Assembly: GCF_900129935.1 (NCBI RefSeq)
Contig: NZ_FQXJ01000016.1
Location: 62,001-126,000 of the forward strand
Reading direction: 5' to 3'
DNA length: 64,000 nucleotides
DNA from: Desulfosporosinus lacus DSM 15449
Lineage (GTDB): Bacteria; Bacillota; Desulfitobacteriia; Desulfitobacteriales; Desulfitobacteriaceae
The notes under the pieces were generated by a model, which was not told the origin of the DNA, did no database searches, and worked only from the letters and a program-made list of their open reading frames with translations. This document shows, piece by piece, positions 1-7,250 of the stretch. The stretch's first letter is position 1. Each line of letters starts with the position of its first letter. Made by a program: the position numbers and the translations under genes.

Positions 1-49
1 GATTCGCAATGGTTCCGGTAATCAATAAGTATTTCTGTAAAGAAGTCAT
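1..49 (-). CDS. Partial CDS: dihydropteroate-synthase-like (DUF6513-type) N-terminus
   Basis: Only the first 16 codons lie in the window; the gene runs off the left edge. The start is the ATG at 49-47, preceded by a GGGGAT ribosome site. The peptide begins MTSLQKYLLITGTIAN. A hydrophobic strand followed by TG and small residues within the first 15 residues is typical of the DUF6513 domain that opens the dihydropteroate-synthase-like proteins of tetrahydromethanopterin biosynthesis. Sixteen residues cannot prove this. The call leans on the two genes upstream in the same transcript (DmrB-like flavoprotein and beta-RFA-P synthase), which belong to that pathway. The gene starts about 50 bases after the flavoprotein stop, so co-transcription is likely. 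Confidence 0.4.
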   Translation of the reverse strand, partial: MTSLQKYLLITGTIAN

Positions 50-102
50 CACTTATCCCCCACACTTTGGGTTAATTTATACGGAAGTATTAAAGAGCGT
101 TT

Positions 103-675
103 TTACAACTCATATTTGCGATCATGACTGAAAGTGCGCAGTTGTAGTTTCAAGTCTTCCGGATCACGAGCTACTTCCACTCCTGTCCAGCTCGCTAAAC
201 AATCTATATTGTCCAGATCGACTTTGCGTACGTGAACTTGCACAGACTCTCCGAGGGGGGTTAACGAATTCATTTCCGGCTTAATATCACAGGGCAATAT
301 TAGGGTAGGGATCTGACATTTACCAGCGTGCGCAAATAAATTCGTTACCAAATTATCGGAGATGCCGTTCACCATCTTGGCGATAGTATTTGAGGTTACC
401 GGAGCAATGACTGCCGCCTGATAATATCCCCTATACAGTTTTGTTACTGGTCTGGAACTGAAACCGGTATCCCAAAATAAGTGCCGGCCGGATTGTTCTA
501 ATCGTTTAAGCAGTCCATAGTTAGCCAGCACTTCTTTGGCCGCATTGGAGATGAAAATATCCACCTGATCTAACTCAAGCAAGATATTCAGACATGGCTC
601 CAAGAAATGCCCTGCTCCGGTTATTCCCCATGCTATTCTCGGATGCATGCTTTCCACAACTTCAGGCATCCCCAT
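103..675 (-). CDS. dmrB: DmrB-type flavoprotein (dihydromethanopterin reductase / archaeoflavoprotein family)
   Basis: A 190-residue FMN flavoprotein of the HFCD fold. The N-terminal RIAWGITGAG strand and loop, the central APVTSNTIAKM segment and the LILPCDIKPE strand are the flavin-binding signatures of the DmrB/AfpA family. DmrB reduces dihydromethanopterin to tetrahydromethanopterin as the last step of cofactor synthesis. Other family members are electron carriers, so the exact substrate is inferred from context: beta-RFA-P synthase lies directly upstream and a pterin-synthase-like gene directly downstream. A GTG at 681 is in frame, but the ATG at 675 has a GAGAGGG site at better spacing and is preferred. 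The start is about 25 bases after the upstream stop, consistent with an operon. Confidence 0.7.
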   Translation of the reverse strand: MGMPEVVESMHPRIAWGITGAGHFLEPCLNILLELDQVDIFISNAAKEVLANYGLLKRLEQSGRHLFWDTGFSSRPVTKLYRGYYQAAVIAPVTSNTIAKMVNGISDNLVTNLFAHAGKCQIPTLILPCDIKPEMNSLTPLGESVQVHVRKVDLDNIDCLASWTGVEVARDPEDLKLQLRTFSHDRKYEL

Positions 676-699
676 TACCACCCTCTCACTTTTAGGGTT

Positions 700-1674
700 T
701 TAACTTATACTCCATTCTGCTCCATGGTTTACGCCCCCGGCCACCCAAACTTGACCGCGGTCACCCATTAAATTCCGGATGTTCTCTGCTAAGGAGGCCA
801 ATTTCTTCCTATCGGTAAACCCGTATACCGTTGGGCCCCACGAACTTTGTCCAACTCCTGCTGCTCCTTGGGACAACATATATTCTGCCACGCGCGCTCC
901 ATCAGTTGTTGCAAATCGACCACCTTGAACCGGACTAAAATAGTCTCCTAAATGTTCTTGGATTTCTGTCACACCCTGTCCAAAACGTTGTAAATCCTTT
1001 TCTGCCAAAGCCGGTAACAGCTTCATAAGCAGGAGCCTGCTAATCCTCCCGGATATATGCTCTTCCATCGGCAACAGAGATTTAAACGCCTTTTCTTCCT
1101 TACTGCCGAACATTTCCTCACCTTTCTTGGGGATGGCAATCACGATGGCCCACTCTTTAGGAAATGAAAATCTTGTTATAACCGGAGGTACATGGTAGTT
1201 AGTTTTAGTACCGCTGATCGTTTCACTGGCGGGTTTTCCTCCATCCACTAAAAATCCACCTTTTTTAAAGGCTGCTACCCCTATTCCGGAACGACTTCCC
1301 TCGCGATCCGTCAAACCGGCTAATTCCAGCAAAGGGGGACGCAGTCCGTAAACGCGAGTGATAGCAAAACCTAAAGCTAAGGCGAGTTGCGTTCCCGAAC
1401 CCAGGCCGCTATGGCTGGGTAATGACTGCATAAGTTTGATTTTTACGCCCGGTAATGAATAGTGTTGGAGATATTGCAAGGCAATGCGTTCCGCCCTTTT
1501 TATTTCAGATTCCGGACCTTCAATCTGCAACTTACTTCCCTGCTCCGATGTCAATTCTAACTGAGGTTGATCGATCGCTAAACCTAACCCTCCGTAAAGA
1601 CGGCCTAACGAGCCATTCAAATCTAACTGACCGAGGTGCAAACGGGCGCCAACTCTAACCCAGGCCTTCGGCAT
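700..1674 (-). CDS. mptG: Beta-ribofuranosylaminobenzene 5'-phosphate synthase (GHMP-like)
   Basis: A 324-residue GHMP-superfamily protein. Residues 11-35 carry the family signature RLHLGQLDLNGSLGRL followed by GGLGLA. Residues 85-100 carry the glycine/serine-rich GHMP loop PSHSGLGSGTQ. A later GVGQSSWGPTVYG segment is also characteristic. The enzyme joins 4-hydroxybenzoate or p-aminobenzoate to phosphoribosyl pyrophosphate with loss of CO2, the committed step to the methanopterin side arm. The open frame extends upstream to 1776, but the ATG at 1674 has an AAAGGTGATG site and starts exactly at the conserved N-terminus. The gene is unusual in Firmicutes, and its neighbours are also methanogen-like. 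The GHMP fold makes confusion with a sugar kinase possible, but the N-terminal signature argues against it. Confidence 0.8.
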   Translation of the reverse strand: MPKAWVRVGARLHLGQLDLNGSLGRLYGGLGLAIDQPQLELTSEQGSKLQIEGPESEIKRAERIALQYLQHYSLPGVKIKLMQSLPSHSGLGSGTQLALALGFAITRVYGLRPPLLELAGLTDREGSRSGIGVAAFKKGGFLVDGGKPASETISGTKTNYHVPPVITRFSFPKEWAIVIAIPKKGEEMFGSKEEKAFKSLLPMEEHISGRISRLLLMKLLPALAEKDLQRFGQGVTEIQEHLGDYFSPVQGGRFATTDGARVAEYMLSQGAAGVGQSSWGPTVYGFTDRKKLASLAENIRNLMGDRGQVWVAGGVNHGAEWSIS

Positions 1675-1877
1675 ACATTCATCACCTTTCCATCGCAAAG
1701 TCGGAAAACATTTGCAGGCGCAGTTTACTGTGTGTCGTTTGAGGCATCCACTTTCTTCAACAGGAAGACTCCGCAACGAAGCCTTCCTTTAAAAGAATAG
1801 TTAGGCCTTTTTACTCATCAATAGACTCTCGGCATTCGCCGAGGAAGTTGGGACACTTTTTGGAGACTCTCCCCGTT

Positions 1878-2666
1878 TCAGCTCCCGAAATCTCGCGAGG
1901 CTACACCAGTAGCTGTTTCAGCTTCTTTTTCATTCACCACTACTTCATACACAAAAGCCGCTAAGATCGCACCGATAATTGGGGCCACCAAAAAGATCCA
2001 GAAGGTAGGCCATCCATTGGGTCCGCCCGCTAAACTGTCCACTAAAATCGGACCAAAAGAACGGGCCGGATTGATTCCTTGTCCGGAAATGTTTCCAAAT
2101 GCGGTAATAATCAACGCTATATTTAGTCCTATTCCTAAACCAGCCAAGCCTTTGGGAGCTCTTTTGTCAACGGCATAAGCCATGATACCTAACATGAGCA
2201 AGAAAGTGCCCACTAATTCAGCTAAAAACACTTGCCCTAAGCTCATTCCAGGGAATACCCCCGGCGCTCCTAACCCACCAACCGTAGCACCCTTGCTCCC
2301 TAACATGCCAAGAAGAGTAAAAGAGCCTAGGGTAGCGCCAATAAATTGGGCGATTATATAGACAATGGCATCTTTAGTCGGGATACGTTTGGTTATCCAA
2401 AGAGCAATCGTCACTGATGGATTAATATGACAACCCGATACCGGCCCAAAAAGATAAATAGCAGTGGCAATCACAATTCCGAAGCACATACCGATTGCCA
2501 GCCAATCACCCAATCCCCCCAAAGCACCAATGCCAATGTTAAAAGCAGAGGCCTTCTGTTCCCCTTCTGCCAGCATTAAAGTAACTGCTGCGCTGCCAGT
2601 ACCAACAATAACGAGCATCCATATTCCAATTAATTCAGCAAAGAATTTCTTAGTCAATGAACCCAT
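1878..2666 (-). CDS. aqpM: AqpM-type aquaporin / glyceroporin
   Basis: A 262-residue six-helix channel of the MIP family. The first pore loop reads SGCHINPSVT (residues 77-86, NPS instead of NPA) and the second GQGINPARSFGP (NPA at 199-201). Many segments match my memory of the methanogen channel AqpM: SLTK at the N-terminus, FNIGIG.LGGLGDW, SGCHINP, GATVGGLGA and D.RAPKG. AqpM passes water and slowly glycerol; CO2 and H2S have been suggested as substrates. The ATG at 2666 has a GAGGTG site. The gene lies between the DUF2193-type gene and mptG in the same direction. Its archaeal look, like that of its upstream neighbour, suggests lateral transfer. The transported solute cannot be read from sequence. 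Confidence 0.85.
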   Translation of the reverse strand: MGSLTKKFFAELIGIWMLVIVGTGSAAVTLMLAEGEQKASAFNIGIGALGGLGDWLAIGMCFGIVIATAIYLFGPVSGCHINPSVTIALWITKRIPTKDAIVYIIAQFIGATLGSFTLLGMLGSKGATVGGLGAPGVFPGMSLGQVFLAELVGTFLLMLGIMAYAVDKRAPKGLAGLGIGLNIALIITAFGNISGQGINPARSFGPILVDSLAGGPNGWPTFWIFLVAPIIGAILAAFVYEVVVNEKEAETATGVASRDFGS

Positions 2667-2786
2667 TCCAACACACCTCTTTCAAATATGATCAATCGAG
2701 AGAGGAATATTTGAGGACGAGAGGAGGCTGCTTTGGCATCACCTCCAACTCCCCTTCTTGCTTACTCCAACTGCTTGGATATGCTG

Positions 2787-4250
2787 TTAAACAGCACTGC
2801 TCCAGTTACAATAAGCACATCGTTTTATTAAACTGGTGACAGCACAGTCTTTACAGACTCTGGCCGGTGAACCCGGGCTTGTCGGATCTAACGCAATAAT
2901 ATTGGTCATTAAGGTTGCCGTCACAGGTTCACTGGTCAAAAGACATGGGAAATCCGCCAGACGCATTAGGGAAGAGAAATGGACAGTTATTCCGCACGCC
3001 GGATAAGTATAGCGTTGTGGATTAACGATCACTTCATTGGCATCAATTGCGCTTATTTGAACCGGAACCCCTTTTACTTTTCCGCTGGCCAGGATTTTAG
3101 CGCCACGGTGAATCATGTCCATAAAGTCTACATTGTGAAGCTCAGCCGCAGGCCCGCGATCCGGGTATTTTTGGACAAAGTTTGTATAACGTTTAGTAAG
3201 AAGATCAACAACCATCGGGACTGTGAAAGCGTCTTTCTCCAGGATGTAAGTGACAGCTGCAGCCGTAGATCCTGTGGCAACACTCAAGATATCATAAACA
3301 CCTTTGTAGCCTTGATCTAAACCTAGCTTTAAAGTTTGCTCCATAACATCGGAAGTCGCTTCAATAATTGCCATGGTCATGTCATCTTTGGTCATGTTAT
3401 ACATAGATTGGGAAATGTGATGGGCTACATCCCCAACGCAATACGCCGGTACTGTAACAATGTTGCTGTAATGGACTCCTGCATCAACTGCAGCTTTAAT
3501 CGCCGGGCGCATTCTTTCTCGATAGATTTCCATGTATTTCTTGACGTCAAACGAGGAATGCCCCGAATCTGTCATCAACTTTGTTTGAGCTTCAATCGGT
3601 CGATCATAGACGAGTTGAAGCATGGCAATTTCTTCTTCGACTGCCTTTGCAGTTGTCGCTCCGGCATTGATTGCATTTGCGAAAGCGGAGCCGATTCCAT
3701 ACGAGGTATTCATCCCCCAAGATTTCGAAGACAAGATTGCTTGCTTATATTTTTTCTCTATATTCATGCCGCTTAAAATAGTGTTCACAACGTTACTGGT
3801 GGACCCCGGAACGAAAGCAAAATCGACCACAGCTGTAGGCCCATAGAACCCACCATAGCGCCGTAAGGATTCTCTGCCGATTAAAGCCTCGTTGGTAGCA
3901 ATTGCTGCCATGAACTGTTCGACTGCGCTCCTGAAAGCCGGATCTAATTCGTAAAGAACTTCAAGGATAGCTGGAGTTTGGTAATGCTCAACGAAGGGAT
4001 CATCTTCAGGGCGAACCGTATCTGTGAGTTGCAGCAAGGTTTCATAATGAGCATTCACTGAATCAACATGAAGACGAATTACTTCAGGACTTTGCCCTTC
4101 TCCAACGGTCATGGCGTTGACGGCATCGACATAGGGTTTGGCATCAGTAATTTTAAATTCTCCACCTCTTTTCGCCTTAATCACGCTCAAATCCGCTTTT
4201 TGGGCTGCTAAGGCTTCCTCAATCATTTTGGCATACAGTTCTTTTGACAT
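2787..4250 (-). CDS. DUF2193-type protein of methanogen-like ancestry, function unknown
   Basis: A 487-residue soluble protein with no signal peptide or membrane helix. The sequence resembles DUF2193, a family I know mainly from methanogenic archaea with no assigned reaction. Recognisable blocks are RPEDDPFVEHYQTPA, RRYGGFYGPT, PGSTSNVVN, KSWGMNTSYGIG, VPAYCVGDVAHH, AELHNVDFMDM, PQRYTYPAC and LLTSEPVTATLMTNIIAL. The C-terminus has two CxxC pairs (Cys466/469 and Cys478/481), a likely metal or iron-sulfur site. The many conserved His, Asp, Cys and Gly blocks suggest an enzyme. An in-frame ATG at 4268 lacks a ribosome site; the ATG at 4250 has a GGGGGG site ten bases upstream. This is the first gene after the sigma-54-type promoter and heads the aqpM-mptG-dmrB run, so its substrate may involve a pterin cofactor (inference). 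Confidence 0.65.
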   Translation of the reverse strand: MSKELYAKMIEEALAAQKADLSVIKAKRGGEFKITDAKPYVDAVNAMTVGEGQSPEVIRLHVDSVNAHYETLLQLTDTVRPEDDPFVEHYQTPAILEVLYELDPAFRSAVEQFMAAIATNEALIGRESLRRYGGFYGPTAVVDFAFVPGSTSNVVNTILSGMNIEKKYKQAILSSKSWGMNTSYGIGSAFANAINAGATTAKAVEEEIAMLQLVYDRPIEAQTKLMTDSGHSSFDVKKYMEIYRERMRPAIKAAVDAGVHYSNIVTVPAYCVGDVAHHISQSMYNMTKDDMTMAIIEATSDVMEQTLKLGLDQGYKGVYDILSVATGSTAAAVTYILEKDAFTVPMVVDLLTKRYTNFVQKYPDRGPAAELHNVDFMDMIHRGAKILASGKVKGVPVQISAIDANEVIVNPQRYTYPACGITVHFSSLMRLADFPCLLTSEPVTATLMTNIIALDPTSPGSPARVCKDCAVTSLIKRCAYCNWSSAV

Positions 4251-4310
4251 GAAGTTAAAACCCCCCATTTTTTATTTGGATACCTTTGTAAGCATCCATC
4301 TACCTATATA

Positions 4311-4325
4311 GCAAATAAGAGGCCA
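4311..4325 (-). promoter_or_regulatory. Sigma-54 (-24/-12) promoter of the DUF2193-aqpM-mptG-dmrB operon
   Basis: Read on the minus strand: TGGCCT, five bases, TTGC. The invariant GG and GC have exactly the spacing of the consensus TGGCAC-N5-TTGC. It lies about 60 bases upstream of the first gene's start codon, and the divergence point is occupied by a sigma-54 activator gene whose protein carries GAFTGA. Two of the six -24 bases differ from consensus. No competing -35/-10 pair was noticed between here and the start. Confidence 0.75.
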
Positions 4326-4347
4326 AGCCTAAAATTCCCTTTAAACA

Positions 4348-4390
4348 CAACTAATTTGACTTAATTTTTGCAATTGAGCCAAATTAGTTG
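4348..4390. promoter_or_regulatory. Perfect 11-bp inverted repeat upstream of the sigma-54 promoter
   Basis: CAACTAATTTG at 4348-4358 is repeated exactly inverted as CAAATTAGTTG at 4380-4390, separated by 21 bases. It starts about 25 bases upstream of the -24 element. That is close for an enhancer, so it may instead bind a second regulator or IHF-like protein, or form a cruciform. Its role is unknown. Confidence 0.55.
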
Positions 4391-4441
4391 TAAATTAACG
4401 CATCTGTAAGCCATCTGAGTACTAGATAATATAAAAAACAT

Positions 4442-4476
4442 TGCTCAAAAGTGGTACGCTGTTCAAAATTGTAACG
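4442..4476. promoter_or_regulatory. Candidate upstream activator sites (tandem 17-bp imperfect repeat)
   Basis: TGCTCAAAAGTGGTACG (4442-4458) and TGTTCAAAATTGTAACG (4460-4476) share 13 of 17 bases and repeat at 18 bp. They sit 117-165 bp upstream of the -24 element, the usual distance for enhancer-binding protein sites. Binding by the product of the adjacent activator gene is inferred. Confidence 0.45.
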
Positions 4477-4483
4477 TTCCGTT

Positions 4484-4515
4484 TTCTTACAAAGAAAACT
4501 TGGCTAGTGCCAAGT
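4484..4515. repeat. Short interspersed palindromic repeat, copy 1
   Basis: AAAGAAAACTTGGCT, four variable bases, then CCAAG. ACTTGGC/GCCAAGT is a perfect 7-bp palindrome around TAGT (4498-4515). The same string AAAGAAAACTTGGCT-N4-CCAAG recurs near 21760, so this is a dispersed element and not a local operator. Both copies lie between genes. Confidence 0.6.
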
Positions 4516-4516
4516 A

Positions 4517-4562
4517 CAAAAAAAACAAAAGACCCTTCGATAAATTTCGAAAGAGCCCTTTT
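4517..4562 (-). terminator. Intrinsic terminator of the sigma-54 activator gene
   Basis: On the minus strand a TTTCGA/TCGAA-centred hairpin, with flanking G-U and G-C pairs and an AATTTA loop, is followed by CTTTTGTTTTTTTTG. It lies directly downstream of the activator stop codon and separates that gene from the DUF2193 operon. Confidence 0.7.
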
Positions 4563-4605
4563 GAGCGAAACGTTATTTTTAATTACTAAATACTAAATTT
4601 CATCC

Positions 4606-6573
4606 TTACTTAAACCCGTTTAAATCTCTTGGAATGGAAATGTGATACGTTTTTATTTTTCGATAAAGTGTATTACGGGCGATGCCTAACGCTGAAGCAC
4701 AATGGGTAATATTCCAACCAGCCATTTCCAGTGCCTCAATAATTAGCGTCTTCTCCAGATCCTCCATCGAGGAAACATTTATTTTGGCTTTTTCAGGAGG
4801 TTCACTTAAACTTTGTAAGGACTCCGGTAAAAGCTCCGTCGTAATGATTCGTCCCTTTGCTAAGATCACAGCATGTTCAATGGCATTAGAAAGTTCGCGC
4901 ACATTTCCTGGCCAGGAATAGCTTTCTAACGCTTCAGCAGCTTTTCTGTCAAGTTCACATAATGGTAACTGGAGCAGTTGCGAAAACTTATTGATATAAT
5001 AATCTACCAAGAGCAGGGTGTCTCCTTTTCGATGTCGTAAAGGAGGCACAGAAATATTAATAACGTTTAAGCGATAGTACAGATCTGCCCGAAAATTACC
5101 CCTCCGAACTTCTTCCTTCAAATTCCTATTGGTTGCCGCAATCACTCTAATGGTAACCGCAATTGGCTTAAATCCCCCAACACGAACAACTTGTTTCTCT
5201 TGAAGTACTCGCAGTAACGATACTTGCGTCTCCAAGGGCATGTCCCCAACTTCATCCAAAAAAATGGTGCCTTCGTTGGCCAACTCAAATTTGCCTGGCC
5301 GTCCCCCCCGCTTAGCCCCGGTAAATGCACCTTCTTCATATCCGAAAAGCTCACTCTGCATAAGCTCACGCGGGATGGCAGCGCAGTTAATGGCCACAAA
5401 TGGACCGTGACAGACCGGGCTGGCATTGTGTAAAGCTTGGGCAAACATTTCTTTACCCGTGCCGCTTTCCCCCTGTAAGTAAATCGAGGACATACTGTCT
5501 GCCACATCTTTAGCCACTTGGATACTTTTTTGCAGTGAGGAACTTTGTCCAATAATATCTTCGAAGGTAAAATGTGCTCTTGCTCCAACTATTTTATTAA
5601 CTAAGCGGTGGATATTTTTCACTTCCCGAAGGATTGCCACGCCACCACAGACTTCTTGGTTTTTGTCAATAATAGGTTGACCTGAAAATAGAAAGCGCAC
5701 CTGCCCTGACCCTGTATCGAGAGTCATCTCGCGGTCGTTAATCCTGCGCCCTTCAGTCAGCATGACAGTGGAAATCTTTGAGTTTTTGAGAAGATCACCA
5801 ATCAATTGACCTTTGTAGCTCTCAGAGTTAATATGCAAAATTTTTTGGGCAACCGGATTCAACTTAGTAACTCTTCCGGCTTCATCAAAAGAGATAAGCC
5901 CTTCTGACATATACTGCAAAATAGCATTAACATTATTATAAGCGCGAATGATTTCCCTATTAGCCGATTCCAGGCGCAGTAAGTTCTCAATTGCTTCGGC
6001 TGCTGCGACGACCATCCCTAATGTATGAGCGTGAGCATTATGATAATCCCCAGAAACATCGAGAATCCCTATCATTTCACCGTTTTCTCCCCTGATAGGC
6101 GCCCCTGAACATGTAATCCCATGGTTCTTTCGGAAAAAATGCTCTGCCGCAAAAACTTGAAGTGGCTTTTTCTCTATTTTCACTAGGCCCATAGCATTTG
6201 TGCCTTTGTTCTCCTCATTCCAGAATTCGCCAATTCTAAAAGTACAGTTTTCTCCTATGATATCTTGGTCCCCCAAAAGTTCAAGTATACAGGCCTCATG
6301 GTCAAGTAAAAGAACAACGAAGCCCGAACCTTTTACCAACTGATAAAGTCTCTCCAAAAAAGGTTTGGCCACTTCAATAAGCTTTCGATTAGATTTTCTT
6401 CGAATCTCTATCTCATTTTCGGATGCTCGTGAGGTTTGAACCACTTCCGGGTCCAGATTTTTCGCCAGGCAACGTTGCCATGAGGACATGATTATTGGAT
6501 TCAGCTGGTCTGTCTTACTATTTGTATTTCCCTTTATAACAACCTCTTCCCAGGCTCTGTCTAGATTTTGAAT
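4606..6573 (-). CDS. Sigma-54-dependent activator, AcoR type (GAF-PAS-AAA+-Fis), probable ATT start
   Basis: An enhancer-binding protein of about 655 residues. It has an N-terminal GAF-like sensor (about 78-203), a PAS domain (about 213-318), an AAA+ domain with Walker A GESGTGKE (368-375), the sigma-54 contact loop GAFTGA (415-420) and Walker B FLDEVGDM, and a C-terminal Fis-type helix-turn-helix ending ARNTLYRKIKTY. The first ATG (6489) would start inside the conserved SSWQRCLAKNLDPE motif, which in this family has about 25 residues before it. The frame continues upstream through NLDRAWEEVVIKGN, the usual family N-terminus, to an ATT at 6573 seven bases after a GAGGTG site, with an in-frame stop just beyond. 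An ATT start is therefore proposed. The protein probably activates the -24/-12 promoter of the adjacent methanogen-like operon in response to a small molecule. Confidence 0.85.
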   Translation of the reverse strand: MQNLDRAWEEVVIKGNTNSKTDQLNPIIMSSWQRCLAKNLDPEVVQTSRASENEIEIRRKSNRKLIEVAKPFLERLYQLVKGSGFVVLLLDHEACILELLGDQDIIGENCTFRIGEFWNEENKGTNAMGLVKIEKKPLQVFAAEHFFRKNHGITCSGAPIRGENGEMIGILDVSGDYHNAHAHTLGMVVAAAEAIENLLRLESANREIIRAYNNVNAILQYMSEGLISFDEAGRVTKLNPVAQKILHINSESYKGQLIGDLLKNSKISTVMLTEGRRINDREMTLDTGSGQVRFLFSGQPIIDKNQEVCGGVAILREVKNIHRLVNKIVGARAHFTFEDIIGQSSSLQKSIQVAKDVADSMSSIYLQGESGTGKEMFAQALHNASPVCHGPFVAINCAAIPRELMQSELFGYEEGAFTGAKRGGRPGKFELANEGTIFLDEVGDMPLETQVSLLRVLQEKQVVRVGGFKPIAVTIRVIAATNRNLKEEVRRGNFRADLYYRLNVINISVPPLRHRKGDTLLLVDYYINKFSQLLQLPLCELDRKAAEALESYSWPGNVRELSNAIEHAVILAKGRIITTELLPESLQSLSEPPEKAKINVSSMEDLEKTLIIEALEMAGWNITHCASALGIARNTLYRKIKTYHISIPRDLNGFK

Positions 6574-7031
6574 ATATTTTCACCTCGCTTTTTATCTGAA
6601 TTAATTAAATACTTGGGTGAAATACCTCCCGAATTATTTAAATAAATCCCCTATCCTTATACGTAAGCAGGGCTACAATCATATTAATGACAGCTATACC
6701 CTGCATCTTTCTTTTCTTTTCTTTTCTTTTCTTTTCTTTTATTTTCTTATCTACATTCTACATCACTTAACTGAATTTTCAAGGATTATGGCCGTTTATT
6801 AAGAATAGAATTTTCTAATATCTTTTTATAAAAAAGAGACATCTAACGCATCTTGTCCGCTCCAAATGCTCTTTTTGGAGTTGGGCATTGGCAAGGGCCA
6901 GACTATCCACTTCTTTTAACCACTCAAATAAACGATCATTCGTTTAATGTGAAATCCTAGATTTTCAACATTTCAGGACAAAATCTCACATCCTAACACC
7001 CCCACTCATAAACTATCGTGGAGGTGTAGGA
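6574..7031. other. Gene-free stretch with a CTTTT pentanucleotide repeat
   Basis: No convincing gene. It contains six exact CTTTT units at 6711-6740, with partial units on both sides, and a short palindrome AAACGA-TCAT-TCGTTT at 6931-6946. The 3' end carries the GTGGAGGTG ribosome site of the next gene. The rest is AT-rich without recognisable structure. Confidence 0.6.
6711..6740. repeat. (CTTTT)6 simple sequence repeat
   Basis: Six perfect tandem CTTTT units, followed by the imperfect ATTTTCTT. The tract lies about 140 bp upstream of the proposed activator start and 290 bp upstream of the FRG remnant. Pentanucleotide tracts can change length by slippage, but this one is outside any coding frame, so any effect would be on transcription. 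Confidence 0.8.
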
Positions 7032-7250
7032 ATGAATGGAGTGAATTCCGTCCCTGGTCCAGTAACCCAATGCAGCACTCGAATTAAAAGTGTTGAAGAA
7101 TTTCTAAGTACTGTCGATAATGCCTTTAAAAACATTTGTCCAGTTACCGAGAAATGCGAATTATGGTATCGTGGTCAACCCCTATGGACAATACTAAAGT
7201 GTAAAGAAAATCAAGGGAGAGGTGACCATTTTGAGGGAGGATTTCAATAA
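7032..7250 (+). pseudogene. N-terminal fragment of an FRG-domain protein
   Basis: A 72-residue frame with a good GGAGGTG site. The segment SVEEFLSTVDNAF..CELWYRGQP is the start of an FRG domain, named for its F/YRG motif, usually part of proteins of 250 residues or more. After YRGQPLW the frame loses similarity and ends in low-information sequence, so most of the domain is missing and the gene is probably a deletion remnant. FRG domains are often found in phage and defence-associated proteins; their function is unknown. The small acidic gene below overlaps its 3' end. Confidence 0.55.

Noticed and set aside
3336-3776. A 146-codon plus-strand frame inside the DUF2193 gene
   Set aside because: Antisense shadow of a strongly conserved coding sequence, with no ribosome site and protein-like patterns only on the other strand.
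5142-5588. A 148-codon frame overlapping the activator gene
   Set aside because: Out-of-frame copy of the AAA+ domain region; the main frame has every expected motif uninterrupted.
6617-6802. A 61-codon frame across the CTTTT tract
   Set aside because: Its hydrophobic run is produced by the CTTTT repeat; there is no ribosome site.
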